Made by a program: the position numbers and the translations under genes. Below are positions 1-10,897 of a stretch of DNA of 64,000 nucleotides, piece after piece. The stretch's first letter is position 1. Every line of letters starts with the position of its first letter. Origin of the DNA: Chlorops oryzae (lineage: Eukaryota > Arthropoda > Insecta > Diptera > Chloropidae); NCBI GenBank assembly GCA_020466095.1, contig CM035806.1, positions 142,559,934-142,623,933 of the forward strand, read 5' to 3'. Below the pieces are notes generated by a model. It was not told the origin of the DNA. It saw only the letters and a list, made by a program, of their open reading frames with translations, and did no database searches.

Positions 1-1377
1 CATGGAAAAAAAATAAAAACTTCCAAAACAAAAAAGTTTGGTTTTTTTTTTATATCATCAAAACCTAAAAGAAAAAAAAAATATCAACGAAAAGATAGAC
101 CCTTTGTGTTAACAGCTAGCACAGATATTCTCAGAAGGCCTCTGAAGCTCTTTATGTATTCAAAAATGTTGTAATGTCTTAGGGGTATTATATTTTAATT
201 ATTATTTACACAAGTTTTAAAAATAAATAAAAATTTGAATTAACCCATGAAAGCCATGAAAACGCAACGTGCTATAAGGGATCTACGTTGTTAAAGCAAA
301 TGCGAGGGAAGTAAATAGCTCATTCCATTGAAGAAAGGAAGTCAGAGATGAGTTTCCAATGACAGGCGGAATCGAAGTGAACCCATTTTCTACCGGCTGT
401 TCGAGTTCGGGCTACCAAATTAAATACAGCCCTGTGAGTCTAACTACTTCTACTTTGAATATATCTTCGTGTTTTTTTTTTAAATGTGTTTGGTATAGGA
501 AATTCACTTCGTTCTTTAGAGCGTTGAACCCTTTAATCGGAAATTCTCCGAGTTCTTTCAAGCTTTAAGCCCATTTACTCCCATGACATATGTTCAAAAC
601 CATTCAAAATAGAAAAAATTCAGAAAGTAGGGTAACTCACCATTAATTTTTGCACCTTTTTTTTATTGAGATTAAACTGTTCGGGAAAGTATACGGAAAT
701 TGAGTATGAATTGTTATAAGCGAGTGTTAATGAGTTAAGGGGGCTATTCCTTTGAAAAAAAGAAACACGAAAAATACATTCAATAGTCAAATAGTTCAAA
801 TAGGTTTTAAGTCCAACCCAGCAAACATTTGGAGTCCCAAATGAGTCATTTATGATCCTTATTCAGACTGTGAGATCGTGCTTCCTTTCATGCGAAAGTT
901 GTCCGATTTCACTTGGACTAATTAGCGGATTTTCTCATTGCCGCGATAATGAACGCTGGCCGATAATGCGACGGTAACGACACATTGGGTGCATTCAGCA
1001 GACTCCACTGCTGAGAAAAAATTCGGCTAAAAGGTGCGCTACCAACTGAACTTCCACAATATTTTGACTGCGCGGGCTCTATTTCCAAAAGTGTAGATCG
1101 CTCAGTCAACATGCTGCAATTCATGAAGACCATCATTTAAAAAATTGAAACTTCGAAAAGTTTGAACTCTAGGCTGAAGACTATGATGAGTCTTAATAGG
1201 ACTTTCTAATAATTCATTCAGAATATTAACGGGAGTAATTTGGGGATCGAACCTTCCCTTTGATCCATTATCGTAATACCTTACTGAGCTCTTGATGTGT
1301 TCGATAGGCAAAATTTATGGTATTCTTAAACTTGAAAAGATAATATTAAGAAGAATTGAGCTAGCTAGTTTCTTTCT
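1..1377. other. AT-rich noncoding DNA
   Basis: No gene is recognised here. Two overlapping minus-strand reading frames (918-1136 and 1102-1311) have a less repetitive composition than the surroundings and could be eroded coding sequence, but they match no family I know. A CCCAGCAAACATTT block at about 820 resembles one end of the MITE at 61987-62187. Confidence 0.4.
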
Positions 1378-1690
1378 TTAAGCGATTGATAGGCAGTTCG
1401 CCTACAATCTTGTATACTTTGTAAGCTATTGGTAGGCAGTTCGCCTACAATCTTGTATACTTTGTAAGCTATTGACAGGCAGTTCGCTTACAGTCTCGTA
1501 TACTTTTTAAGCTATTGGAAGGCAGTTCACCTACAATATTGTATACTTTGTAAGCTATTGGTAGCCAGTTCCCCTACAATCTTGTATACTTTGTAAGCTA
1601 TTGGTAGGCAGTTCGCCTACAATCTTGTATACTTTGTAGCTATAAATGTTCAGGTCGCTTACAGTCTCGTATACTTTGTAGGCGGTAGGC
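1378..1690. repeat. 43-bp hairpin tandem repeat (about 7 copies)
   Basis: About seven head-to-tail copies of a 43-bp unit are present. Each unit carries GTAGGC-AGTTC-GCCTAC, a 6-bp stem with a 5-base loop, followed by CTTGTATACTTTGTAAG. Copies differ by a few substitutions, such as TCGCTTACAGTCTCG for TCGCCTACAATCTTG. The last copy runs into GGCGGTAGGCAC. The same unit occurs in reverse orientation near 28790-28880. Confidence 0.9.
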
Positions 1691-3220
1691 ACCGTTGGCC
1701 GCTGGGTCTATCGATATTTATCCGCGGTGTCAACGCACTCTTTTTAAATAGGCCGAAATTGAAATTCCCATATTTTTTTGAACTACGCAAAAATTCAAAA
1801 TTCCCTTTTCCGACTTGACCAAATTTTTAAATTGAAAACTCTCACAAAAAATGGGAAAGTCAAACGATATCCGCAAACACTGGAAACACTACGGAACGAA
1901 GATCCGAAATTCAATTAAATTGTGATACTTAGACTAATTGAACTTTTAGTGCTCACGTACACTGCAACTAATTGAACATTAACGCAACGTTACTCAAGAG
2001 CTCCAGTCCAAGATTCGAAAGTTAAGTTCAATTTGAAATAAGTTTTCTAGACTCCCAACCGAACGGAATAGACATAATCAGCTGGTTCCATTTTGTTCGT
2101 TAAATCAACCGAATTCGATTCGAAATTCACTGAACCTTTAGTAAATTATACGCACGACAAAAAGACAATTATTTCTTTATCGTCCTGATCATCTCGCCCG
2201 CGTACGCACATACACACACACACACACACAGTTAGAGGGAAAACTTCCTATGCGAAAGTCGGGGAATGTGTCCCTGAAATTTCGGTACTGTGTAGAAGCA
2301 TAAAAACGATGCAGCTGGTCACCCGAATTGATGAATCTCCGCCTCTCGCTCTTTCACGTTCTCAGCGAAACTTTGCGTTGGTCCATTTAGCACGAAATTT
2401 CTAATTTAATTAGATTTAAAACAAGTTGAAATCGAAGTGGGGTCTTTCTCTCCCTCTTTTTTTTTCTTTCTTTTTTTTTTGATTTGATTTTTTCTCAATA
2501 TTATTTGTTTTTTCTTTTTGTGTTTCTGTTCATCAACTTTCATCTCTTTATTCATCGGTTTCTTTGCCAACGTCGGCACGTCGCGATGGAAGTGAAGGCG
2601 CTAAAATTTGAATTATTTCCTCCACTCCACTTAAGCGAAATTATGCACCTCGAATTCTCCCTTGCCTAATGTCAATGAGGTCAATTTCTATAAATGTTTG
2701 TATGTGTGTGTGTGTATAGAAACATACATACATACATATGAATTTTTTTTTTTTGAATTGTGTATTAATGTAAATTTTTGGCGCATTTTTAATTTTGTTA
2801 CTTTTCGATATCTTCGATATTTATTTTGGCTCTTCTTTAATTTTTTTTTTTTAAATTTGAAACTTTGAAAGTTTTATTTATTTATTTTTACATCTTGTTT
2901 TGAGGTAGAAAAAAAATACTTGGATTTTTGCAAATAATAAAATTTTAAATGTGTCTCCCCTTTTTTCTTATTTTTTTATGGCTGATCTGCAAGTAAGCGA
3001 TTATTGCGATTTTCCACCATCGGATTGTTTCAGGTTTCAATACTTAATCGGGGAGAAATTCTTCCTTCGAATTTGACAAAAAATTTCCCAATTTTCAGGA
3101 TCATTTTTTTTTTAAGCCAAGGTCATTAGATACTTTCTTTTATTGACGCTTAGAACATTCCCCTTTTTTCGAGGAGAAAAATTTTAAGGGACTAAATTCC
3201 CGGAGAATATTTCTTCATAA
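1691..3220. other. AT-rich noncoding DNA
   Basis: I see no gene. The stretch holds a short (CA)n run at about 2211-2230, T-rich tracts, and a GTGTGTGT run near 2705. Nothing reads as a conserved protein. Confidence 0.4.
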
Positions 3221-3345
3221 TGACGGCCTCTGTCCCGTATAGTTGGTTGAAATGCCAACTAACGAAACGAGAGGATCTGGGTTCAATTCCCAACTGAGAT
3301 CTTCGATGTTTGTGTCGTTTTTTGCAGTTTCTGTTTTTCTTTGTC
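3221..3345 (+). mobile_element. tRNA-derived SINE, copy 1
   Basis: This starts at TGACGGCCTCTG and has a pol III B box (GGGTTCAATTCCC) near 3288, as in tRNA-headed SINEs. A near-identical block lies inverted at 7157-7298, sharing the head, the B box and the TCTGTTTTTCTTTG tail. Two dispersed copies in opposite orientation make this a SINE, not a tRNA gene. The 3' limit is approximate. Confidence 0.8.
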
Positions 3346-3487
3346 CGCTCATGAGAGGCCAAAGTGTGCCACCCTTTTAATGGTGCCAGCCACTCTAACC
3401 TTCCTTCAGAATAGAACTCAAAAAAATTTCTTTCTTTTTTCTTTTGAAAAAAATCGGACATTCAGTATCAAAAACAGTGTAATGCAA

Positions 3488-3993
3488 ATTTATTTATTTA
3501 TTTATTTATTTATTGATAACAGTCTATGAAAACATAAAAATTTTCTTACAGACTACTTAGATCTATACTTATAATAAAAAATACAATATTGCCCTTAAAT
3601 TATCCTTAGGTAAGCTCAAATCAAACGAACTGTTCCTAGATAACCCATTGCAAATTGCTAATGCTCTATATATAGGCGCGAAAGAGGCATAATTTGTGAA
3701 TCTGCACTCCAGATAAAAGAAATCCGAATATCTCAAAGATCGAAGGGGCGCATTGAAATTAATTAATTCGAGCAGAACTGGACAGTCAATCCGTGAATTG
3801 ACAATGTCAGCAATAAATAGTACCGAGAGCAAATTTCGGCGTGATTCCAGAGATTTCAGGCCAATGAGAGAACATCTAACATTGTATGGTGGCAGTTGAC
3901 TTCGAGAGATTATGGAGCGAAGAGCAAGACGAGTGAACGAAATTTCCGGTCTTATTACGACAATATTCCTTTTTTTTCCTCTTTCTCTCATCT
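3488..3993 (-). mobile_element. 5'-truncated non-LTR retrotransposon, 3' end of ORF2
   Basis: Minus-strand frame 3991-3569 reads as the C-terminal part of a jockey/CR1-type reverse-transcriptase ORF. Recognisable pieces include FTRLALRS, LPPYNVRCSLIGLKSLESRR, the ID-CPVLLELINFNAPLR segment, and a TNYASFAPIYRAL segment. It ends in a stop, a roughly 75-base 3' UTR, and an (AAAT)n tail seen on + as TTTATTTATT from about 3490. There is no catalytic YxDD part, so it is a dead stump of the kind left by target-primed insertion. Clade placement is by eye. Confidence 0.85.
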
Positions 3994-4610
3994 CTCGTCT
4001 ATTGGGGTATATTAACTTAAAACATTGCCCAAGAACTAAGAAAACATTCGAAGGATACTATCGTATCCTATTTAAACACAATTTTCTTACTTTCTCACTC
4101 CGCCAGCCACACTCGTTGTGTACGTGAAATCTCCACGCCGAGCACCCGAATCTGTCGCTCGGGGGAATTCAACTTGATTAAGAAGTGTGTTAAGGCAGTG
4201 AATAAATTTTATGCGAAGGCATAAAAAGTGTTAAGGTTTGAACACCCAACAAAAAAAAAAGGAAAGAAAAAAAAAATCAGAAAAAATCCGAAAAAAAACG
4301 GAAGAACTTTAGGTCCTTTTCGATATCCCTTTTTGCTCTTGCCTCCCTATTTATTTCTTCCTTTGTGCTCTTTCTTGTAAAGCGTTCAAGAAGTACGAAA
4401 ATTTCCCTTTTCATGTGACGAACACGGGGGAAACGGAAATTAAAAGCAAAAATTATACTTTCTAGATGGCGTCACGAAACGAAATATTTCGCCATAAGGA
4501 TTGAATGAACTTTCATTCGTGACAATTTCCCCACGACGCTTTCAATTTATGACTTTGTCACTGCTCTAACAATTTATGCTCGGGCGCGAATGCCAACTGA
4601 ACGACTGACT

Positions 4611-4612
<2 letters not shown>
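3994..4612. other. noncoding DNA
   Basis: No gene is recognised. There are poly(A)-rich stretches (4250-4310) and otherwise unique-looking AT-rich sequence. Confidence 0.35.

Positions 4613-4680
<68 letters not shown>
4613..4680. repeat. (TG)n microsatellite
   Basis: About 34 uninterrupted TG dinucleotides, with a shorter imperfect TG-rich tract following at about 4770-4840. Confidence 0.97.
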
Positions 4681-4682
<2 letters not shown>

Positions 4683-4917
4683 AGCGACTAGTCGACAAAA
4701 TTCCATAAAACCATCAAATCCTTCATACAAAGTGTTTAAAGTGTTGCCGGTGTTGAGCTGCTGCGTTCGCTATGTGTGTGTGTGTGTGAGTGTGTTTGAG
4801 TGTATGTGAGTTTGTGTGAGTGTGTTTGATCCGTATGTGTTTGAATTGATTATTCCCTTTGGCAAACTTGAAACAAATTTCCGTCGTGTCAACACTATTA
4901 CTCTAGCCAGATAATAA

Positions 4918-5401
4918 CCCAGCGGGAAATTATCTCCTGCATGACAATGTCATCAGTGATATCATCGATGACATATAGGTGACATTGTCATGTGTGACAT
5001 CTTGGAGGAAATGTCATCGTGGAGGGATGCTGTTCATGTGCTTGACTCTCATTGGCTACTGAAATTTAAGTAAGCGTTAGCATGCAGTGGCGTAGTGGAT
5101 GAGTGCTCGACTCAGAATCCGAAGATCGCGGGTTCGATCCCAGGCTGAGGATTTTTTTTAAATTGTGAAATATCCAAAGAGAGTTATCAAATTGGATTTC
5201 TATAAATTGACATTTAGAGAGGAAAGAGAAAATGTGCTGCTCTCAAATGCTTTTTTCGCCATCGCAAGACAATGTCACCGCTGAAGTCCCTGTCAGCTCC
5301 TGTGTAAATGTCATACAAAGTGTTACCGGAAATAGCATGCATTCCGACTCCGAAGTCACTAGGACATCATCGGGAATGTCCGCGGGACATTTCTCGCTGG
5401 G
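4918..5401. mobile_element. MITE with CCCAGC termini, interrupted by a SINE
   Basis: Its ends are CCCAGCGGGAAAT and, inverted, CCCAGCGAGAAATGT. The interior is rich in palindromic ATGACAATGTCATC blocks, as in the 31782-32896 copy. It is flanked by AA rather than a clear TA on both sides, so the duplication is eroded or the edge is slightly off. A tRNA-like SINE occupies 5082-5152 inside it. Confidence 0.65.
5082..5152 (+). mobile_element. tRNA-like SINE head
   Basis: A pol III A box (TGGCGTAGTGGATGAG) and B box (GGTTCGATCCC) have tRNA spacing and are followed by T8. The acceptor arms do not pair convincingly and there is no clean 7-bp acceptor stem, so I call it a tRNA-derived retroposon. 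It differs in sequence from the SINE at 3221. Confidence 0.65.
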
Positions 5402-6039
5402 AAAACATCATGAGGGAAAAGGTGGCAACAACAAACTTAAACAAAAACAGACGTTCGAGTGAACACTTAAGGACTAGTTACACTTAAATTTTGTGACGAT
5501 AACGATGACTCATCAGCAAAGGCAAAAAAAAAAAAAACATTACCAGAGCAGTACATCTGAAATATACTCGTAAGAAGCGAACATTTCTAGGGATACACAA
5601 GAGAGCGAGAGTGAAATTTTATTTTCCTAACGGGCTTTACAAAAAAAAACCTCTTATTGCGTGAGGCATTGGCTTCAGCTGGTAACTTGTTACATTTTAA
5701 CTCAATTAATTTCCCATTCATGATGCGTTTAAAAATGGGTTCTCCTGTGGTTACACGCTTCGCTCGTGCCGTTCGTTGATCAGGCATACATATTCCTTAC
5801 GTTGAATGTTTGCACAGCGGTATACATGCCTTCAGAATTAATTGTTGCTCATTCAATTATCAAGAATGAGATGACTTCAATTTCGATTTGGGCGATTTGG
5901 GAATGACATTCCAAGGTGGGCAAAAGAACGCGTTTTGTTCGTTAAATTTCGAAAGGCGTTTAAAGGGGTTAGATTAGGTTGGTGTTGTGGCTGACACCAC
6001 TAAGATTGACATACTTAGGCCTTACTTGGGCCCGTTGTG
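5402..6039. other. noncoding DNA and SINE tail
   Basis: No gene is recognised. The last part (about 5985-6047), with CTTGGGCCCGTTGTGATACC, belongs to the repeat unit continuing at 7157. The same motif recurs at about 7568-7605. Confidence 0.5.
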
Positions 6040-6464
6040 ATACCAAGTAGGGATGGGCGATAGGTAAAAAAAATATCGCTATCGATAGTTTCGATATTTT
6101 TAAAAAATATCAAAAGTTTAGTAATTAATTTTAGACAAAAATATCGATAGTTCGATAGTATCGATATTTTTAAGAACTTTCTAATTTTTGACTTTGGGGT
6201 TTTCATTATTGTGCATTTCAGCATGACGAACAAAAAATATGGTTTTTTGCACTTTACACTAACAAAATATACATAAAAGCATGCACAGCCAAGTGCACTG
6301 GATAGTGAATACCGCTTTTGTGTTTTTTAATATCCAATTTAGGAATAAAACCCCGAAACAACTTTATTTTTTGCTTTATTAGCGTATAAACAAAAATAAC
6401 AAACTTCTCAAAAAATAACAAAAGAATCGCTTTTTGCTTAACTTATTTTAATTGCTTGTAACTG

Positions 6465-6593
6465 CTAATATCGCGTGCTCACGTACATCGAAAATGCGTA
6501 TTTTCGAGAATAAAATTTAAAATGACTAATTTTCAAATGTCAAATTTGTTCTGAAAATGAGCATTTTCAATGTACGTGAGCACGCGCTATTAG
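6465..6593. repeat. inverted repeat (nested MITE-like hairpin)
   Basis: Arms of about 40 bp beginning CTAATATCGCGTGCTCACG and, inverted, CTAATAGCGCGTGCTCACG enclose about 45 bp. It may be a small MITE that entered the hAT relic. Confidence 0.75.
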
Positions 6594-6602
6594 TGTATGT
6601 TT

Positions 6603-6749
6603 CTAATCAAGCCAGTATTTTTTGCCACAGGTTAACAAAAATACACGTTGTTTGACGTGTTCCCCAGTTAATTTATATTTATTGCAACATATGTTACAAA
6701 CAGCAGTAGTTGGAGAATCTTTTCGGAAATAATTCCAAATCGCACTCAT
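6603..6749 (-). pseudogene. BED-type zinc finger fragment of a hAT transposase
   Basis: A 48-residue frame starts at an ATG (6749) with MSAIWNYFRKD, then AVCNICCNKYK. The spacing of W-x2-F followed by C-x2-C is that of the BED finger at the N-terminus of hAT transposases. The distal His/Cys ligands and the RNase-H-like catalytic core are absent, and the frame stops early. Position inside an element with hAT termini and 8-bp duplications supports the call. The short length keeps it from certainty. Confidence 0.7.
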
Positions 6750-6790
6750 AATGTTTTATTTTATATACGTTTATTCTCTGTCATATAGTA

Positions 6791-6955
6791 CTATAAATGC
6801 AACTTCGGCCAAAAGCTATTACGGGGTACATACACCACACTTACTATTACGTGGTTCACCAAAACACTCGGCTTATGGCGTGGTTCACCACAGTTGAACT
6901 TTTTCACCAAATCATGCCATAACGCGCCAAAATTTGGCCGAAGTTGCAGCTATAG
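6791..6955. repeat. inverted repeat (nested MITE-like)
   Basis: Arms containing TGCAACTTCGGCCAAA and its complement TTTGGCCGAAGTTGCA lie about 120 bp apart. Between them is a shorter repeated GTGGTTCACCA block. Confidence 0.75.
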
Positions 6956-7156
6956 TTCTATATGTTCTCTGTTTTCTTATTTCAACATTTGACGCTCTTA
7001 GTTTATGGTTGTACAAAAAATATCGGTAGCCGATATTTTGCAAAGTCCTATCGTAATATCGAAATATCGTAGAAATTAATATCTAGTAAAAGTATCGAAA
7101 CGATAGGTGAGAAATATCTAGTATTAGTAAATATCGATAGTTTTTGCCCATGCCTA

Positions 7157-7298
7157 ATACCAAGAATAATGGGAAAACAAAGAAAAAGAGAAACAGAAAA
7201 AACGATACAAACATCCACGACCTCAGCTGGGAGTTGAACCCAGAGCCACTCGATTCGTTAGTTGGCATCTCCAATAACAATACGGCACAGAGGCCGTC
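7157..7298 (-). mobile_element. tRNA-derived SINE, copy 2 (interrupted by the hAT relic)
   Basis: This is the reverse complement of the copy at 3221, with its head at 7298 (GACGGCCTCTG) and B box GGGTTCAACTCCCA near 7230. Its tail resumes on the other side of the hAT element at 6047 and below. Copy 1 lacks the hAT insert, so the hAT element landed in this SINE. Confidence 0.85.
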
Positions 7299-9984
7299 AA
7301 AGGAGCTTATAAGAGAATTAATTAAAAAAAAAAATTTTTTTTACATCTTCTACCTCTTCGGAATGTGGGAATGTACTTATTTCTTTGTTTTCATTTAATG
7401 TTTTATTTTTTTTTTACTTTTTTTTCAATTTTTTTTTTTCATTTATTTATTTTTCAGGGATCCTCTAGAAAATGAATGCGAATAAAGAATTTCAACAATT
7501 TCGTAAAGTTCTATTGAAATATGTATGTACATATGTATTGTATGAACTTTGGAGTGGCTGCCACTTGGGCCGTATACCGGGCCCGTTGTGATACCACGAG
7601 GGGTTCTTCTTGTGTTTTTTTGAGTGTATATCTTTTTATGTAGTGTGCCCCTAATTATAATTATAACACGCCTGCAGTATTATTGATTGATCCAAGTGTA
7701 TTCTTCGTTCAGTCCTTCATGTTACCAGTACTAATCTCCCCTCATAATTCCATTTCTAATGCATTCAACTGACCTTTTAAACATGGGCCTGTCATTGGAG
7801 AGGGACTAGTCCGCTAAACGGCTGACCGAAGGTCTTTTTTTTGGGTCAATTGCCGAAATTTTGTCTGGTCTTGGGATAGTCAAATGAGGAAAATAAAAAA
7901 ACAATTTCTTATACTTATATATTCTAAGTTGATGAAAGCGTCATTTACAGGCTACCCTTAAAGCAACCCGTTTATTACCGACCGCCGGCTAGCCGAATTC
8001 GATGGATATGGATATGGAATATAACCGGTAGGATTTGTACCGGTCAAAGGCCAGTCCTTCTTAGGAATCCGACTCATTGTTGCAGGGATGCGATGCGATG
8101 CGATGCGAACACTATACTCCGTTTCGGCTGTGCCGGGAATCTAACCTCGGACCGCACGCTATCCCAGAGTAACTTCTATTCAAATAAAATAATCTCTTAC
8201 TTTCTTCTTAATCCTTATTCTTATCCCCGCAAATTTTCTTTTTTGTTTTTAATTTTTGTTGTTGTTGTTTATCTTGTTGTTATCGGATCGAATGATCGAC
8301 GGTGTGAAGGAGACTTGAAACTATGGAAACACAGAGCATTTAAAATCATTTTCGATTTCATTGAAAAGTGCTGGATTATTCAGCTATAAATTTATTTACG
8401 TATATATGCTTATAAATAAATATTCATATATAAACACGCAAACGCACACATGTATGCATAAACAATAGCTTTCTGGAAAACAAAAATACTTCCTTTGGCT
8501 AGCGTTCATTAGATATAATTAGCGAGGCGCTAATTGAGCGGTCACAAGATACCAACTGGTTAGCGAAACTGAACTAACACTTCGTCAAAAATGTTTGTTA
8601 ATTTTTTATTATTTTTTTTTTTTTCTTCGTACATCTTTGCTAATAAGCTGGTAACACTTTCCCACCGAAGCAGAGTTGCATTTTGAATCACAAAAAAAAA
8701 TTTTAAGAGCTTTCACTATTCTTTAGCATTTTTGAACTATTGCTGTTATTTTCATTGATTGACTTTATTAAAGAACAAAAAAAACAAAACATAGGAAAAA
8801 CACTCAAATAATTGAATTTTCGTAAGCGTTTTCCTGCAGGAAATAGTGGAAGAGAATTTTTTTAAGTCTCTGACGGGAAGCTGCGAACAATTACTAACAG
8901 CACAGCCACAAACCCTAGAGAAAATCTTATGAATTTCCTGTTTTTTCCTCGCCCCAGGACCGAGCAAGACCGGATGTAAGGTGCTCCACTGGTGCTTTGA
9001 TTGATATGGAAAAAAATAATAATTTTCATAGTTTTAAAATATAAATAAATAAATAAACAAATGAAAACAAAATAGAAAGTCGCAAGAAAATGGAAAATTC
9101 GAATTTTTCTGTTCTTAAATTTTTTTATTTTTTTTTTAATTTAATTTTTGAAATATTTTTAAACGAGGAATGAAGCATATGTAGCGATCTAATCAGTCTG
9201 GAGGGAAGGCGAGACTGTTGATGTATGGGGGTGGTGATGGTGTGCCGTAATTTTGCACATTTGCTCCGAGCGCGTGTACAAAAGCATAGAGCGGAGGGCG
9301 CAGGGGCACCGGGAAATCGGAGGAAGCGAACATGTGGCAGACTGAGAAGAATAATTTGCTTGTTGTCGTTTTTTTTTTTTTTTTTTTGGATTGAATTTGA
9401 AAAGAAAATTAATTTCCCATGTTTTCTTTTATCAAAACTTTCAAAATGTATTGAAAAACCTTTTGAGTGTAATTTTTTTTGGTGCTGCAATCAATGCTGC
9501 TGTTTGCACGAGGAGAAAAACCGACAAATGAAAATGGGAATTCTTGATTCTGCAATGTTTTCCTTTCTTTAACAATGCCAGTATGTTTTCATTTCATCAA
9601 ATATTACACAAGTAAGCAAAGTCGTAAGGAATGGGCTTTTAGCCAAATGATATAAGTGCATTAAGGAGCATGTAAGGATTTTATATTTGGACGAGCATAT
9701 GACTAAGCATACAATATACTCTACACATGAACGATTAGCCATATACATAAGTACATATGTACCTATATATGTATGTGTGAAAATTAAAACAGGTATTCGG
9801 GAAATTTTTTATAGCCATTAAGGAAGTTTGTACGCCGCCTTTCTTTCAAGTGAATTCATCAACACTGCCCCTTTGCCACGCCTACTGTTATGCTTTTTAT
9901 CAAAATCATAAATACATATATATGCTCAAATATCAAAATTCATTTAAATATATTTTTAAATAATCAGATTGTATAGTGGTTTTT
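7299..9984. other. AT-rich noncoding DNA
   Basis: No gene is recognised. Contents include another SINE-tail piece at about 7545-7615 (GGGCCCGTTGTGATACCACG), a short GCGAT tandem at about 8087-8107, and long T tracts. Short reading frames near 8093 and 9225 have no protein-like composition. Confidence 0.35.
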
Positions 9985-10180
9985 ATGATTTTCATAAGAG
10001 ACCCTAGGACTTGGAGGTGCCTTTAAAAATGAACCGATGAAGCGAATTCGCGAACTTGATCTTAGTCGTATCGCCGCTTATACGGCTGCCAAATTTCGTC
10101 AAGATAGTTCAACTCCTTCGATAAGAAAATTTTCTACAGAAAGACGGATAAACGGAAAGACGGACTGACAGACTGAAAGA
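9985..10180 (+). repeat. fragment of the GGTATAAAAAG/GTCY repeat family
   Basis: The order 'GACCCTAGGACTTGGAGGTGCC', 'AACTTGATCTTA', 'CTCCTTCGATAAGA' and an (ACGGACAGACTG)-type tract matches the longer copies at 19969, 25856 and 29404. It is 5' and 3' truncated. Confidence 0.75.
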
Positions 10181-10408
10181 CTTATTAAGTGTGGCTGAAA
10201 GTCAAGGACTCTAACCTATTTACAGCCGCTGAGTTTTTACAAACTTTTGACAGATTTTGGGCTTATGTATATCAAGCGTTTGAATGGGTTCATTTCTATG
10301 GAATGATGTAATAGCTCTAGCATGAATATTCCATATGGGCATTTCCACAGAAAGGTCTACCGGAAATGAAAATGCCCCAGTTCCTTAAAACAATTTTTGG
10401 GTATGTAC

Positions 10409-10889
10409 CATGGATTATTTTAAGGCGGCCGCTCTGGCCGCTCTAGCCACTCTTAATGTAAAATTGGCCACTCTAAATCACAGGATTGGACGCTCTTAAA
10501 ATATAATTTCGTAATGAAAACTCGTCGGAAATATGACAAAAATTCTTTCTCTCTTTCTTACGGCAGTGTGAAGCGGTCAATAGCGATAAAAGTGGTACAA
10601 ACGATTACTTTATAATCAGCGATTATTAATCATCCCTTCGCTTGTGTTAACGATAGTATGTACACATATTAGCGATCGAGACATTTGCTGTTGATGTACA
10701 TTAGTTCTAAGTAATAACACTTTTTAAAACAGAATGTTTTGTTTATGTTTCTTTTTCTTTTTAGTCAACGACACATTTATGTTCCTTATTTTTATTAAGT
10801 TTAAGTATGTACAAAATTTATGAAACAAAAATGCATTAAAACCTATATTAAAAAAGGTCCGCTCTTAATTTTTCTTAAAATAATCTATG
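10409..10889. mobile_element. non-autonomous DNA transposon with 8-bp duplication
   Basis: Termini CATGGATTATTTTAAG and, inverted, CATAGATTATTTTAAG match at 15 of 16 positions. They are flanked by perfect GTATGTAC duplications (10401-10408 and 10890-10897). An 8-bp duplication with CA-starting ends fits hAT or P superfamilies. The interior has GGCCGCTCTGGCCGCTCT near the left end but no protein-coding frame. Confidence 0.85.
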
Positions 10890-10897
10890 GTATGTAC

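Larger units (their letters stand above)
6048..7156 (-). mobile_element. hAT-family DNA transposon relic (1.1 kb)
   Basis: Terminal inverted repeats TAGGGATGGGC (left) and TAGGCATGGGC (right, inverted) lie between perfect 8-bp duplications ATACCAAG (6040-6047 and 7157-7164), the hAT signature. Both ends are rich in TATCGATA-type motifs. Inside are a minus-strand ORF with a BED zinc-finger look (6603-6749) and two smaller inverted repeats (6465-6593 and 6791-6955). No catalytic domain remains, so it is non-autonomous. It splits a resident SINE-like repeat. Confidence 0.9.

Noticed and set aside
1378..1690. CRISPR array
   Set aside because: The 43-bp units are contiguous tandem copies with no unique spacers, in eukaryotic DNA.
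5082..5152. Functional tRNA gene
   Set aside because: A and B boxes are present but there is no pairing acceptor stem, and a T run follows a SINE-like body inside a transposon. The same reasoning applies to 3221 and 7157-7298.
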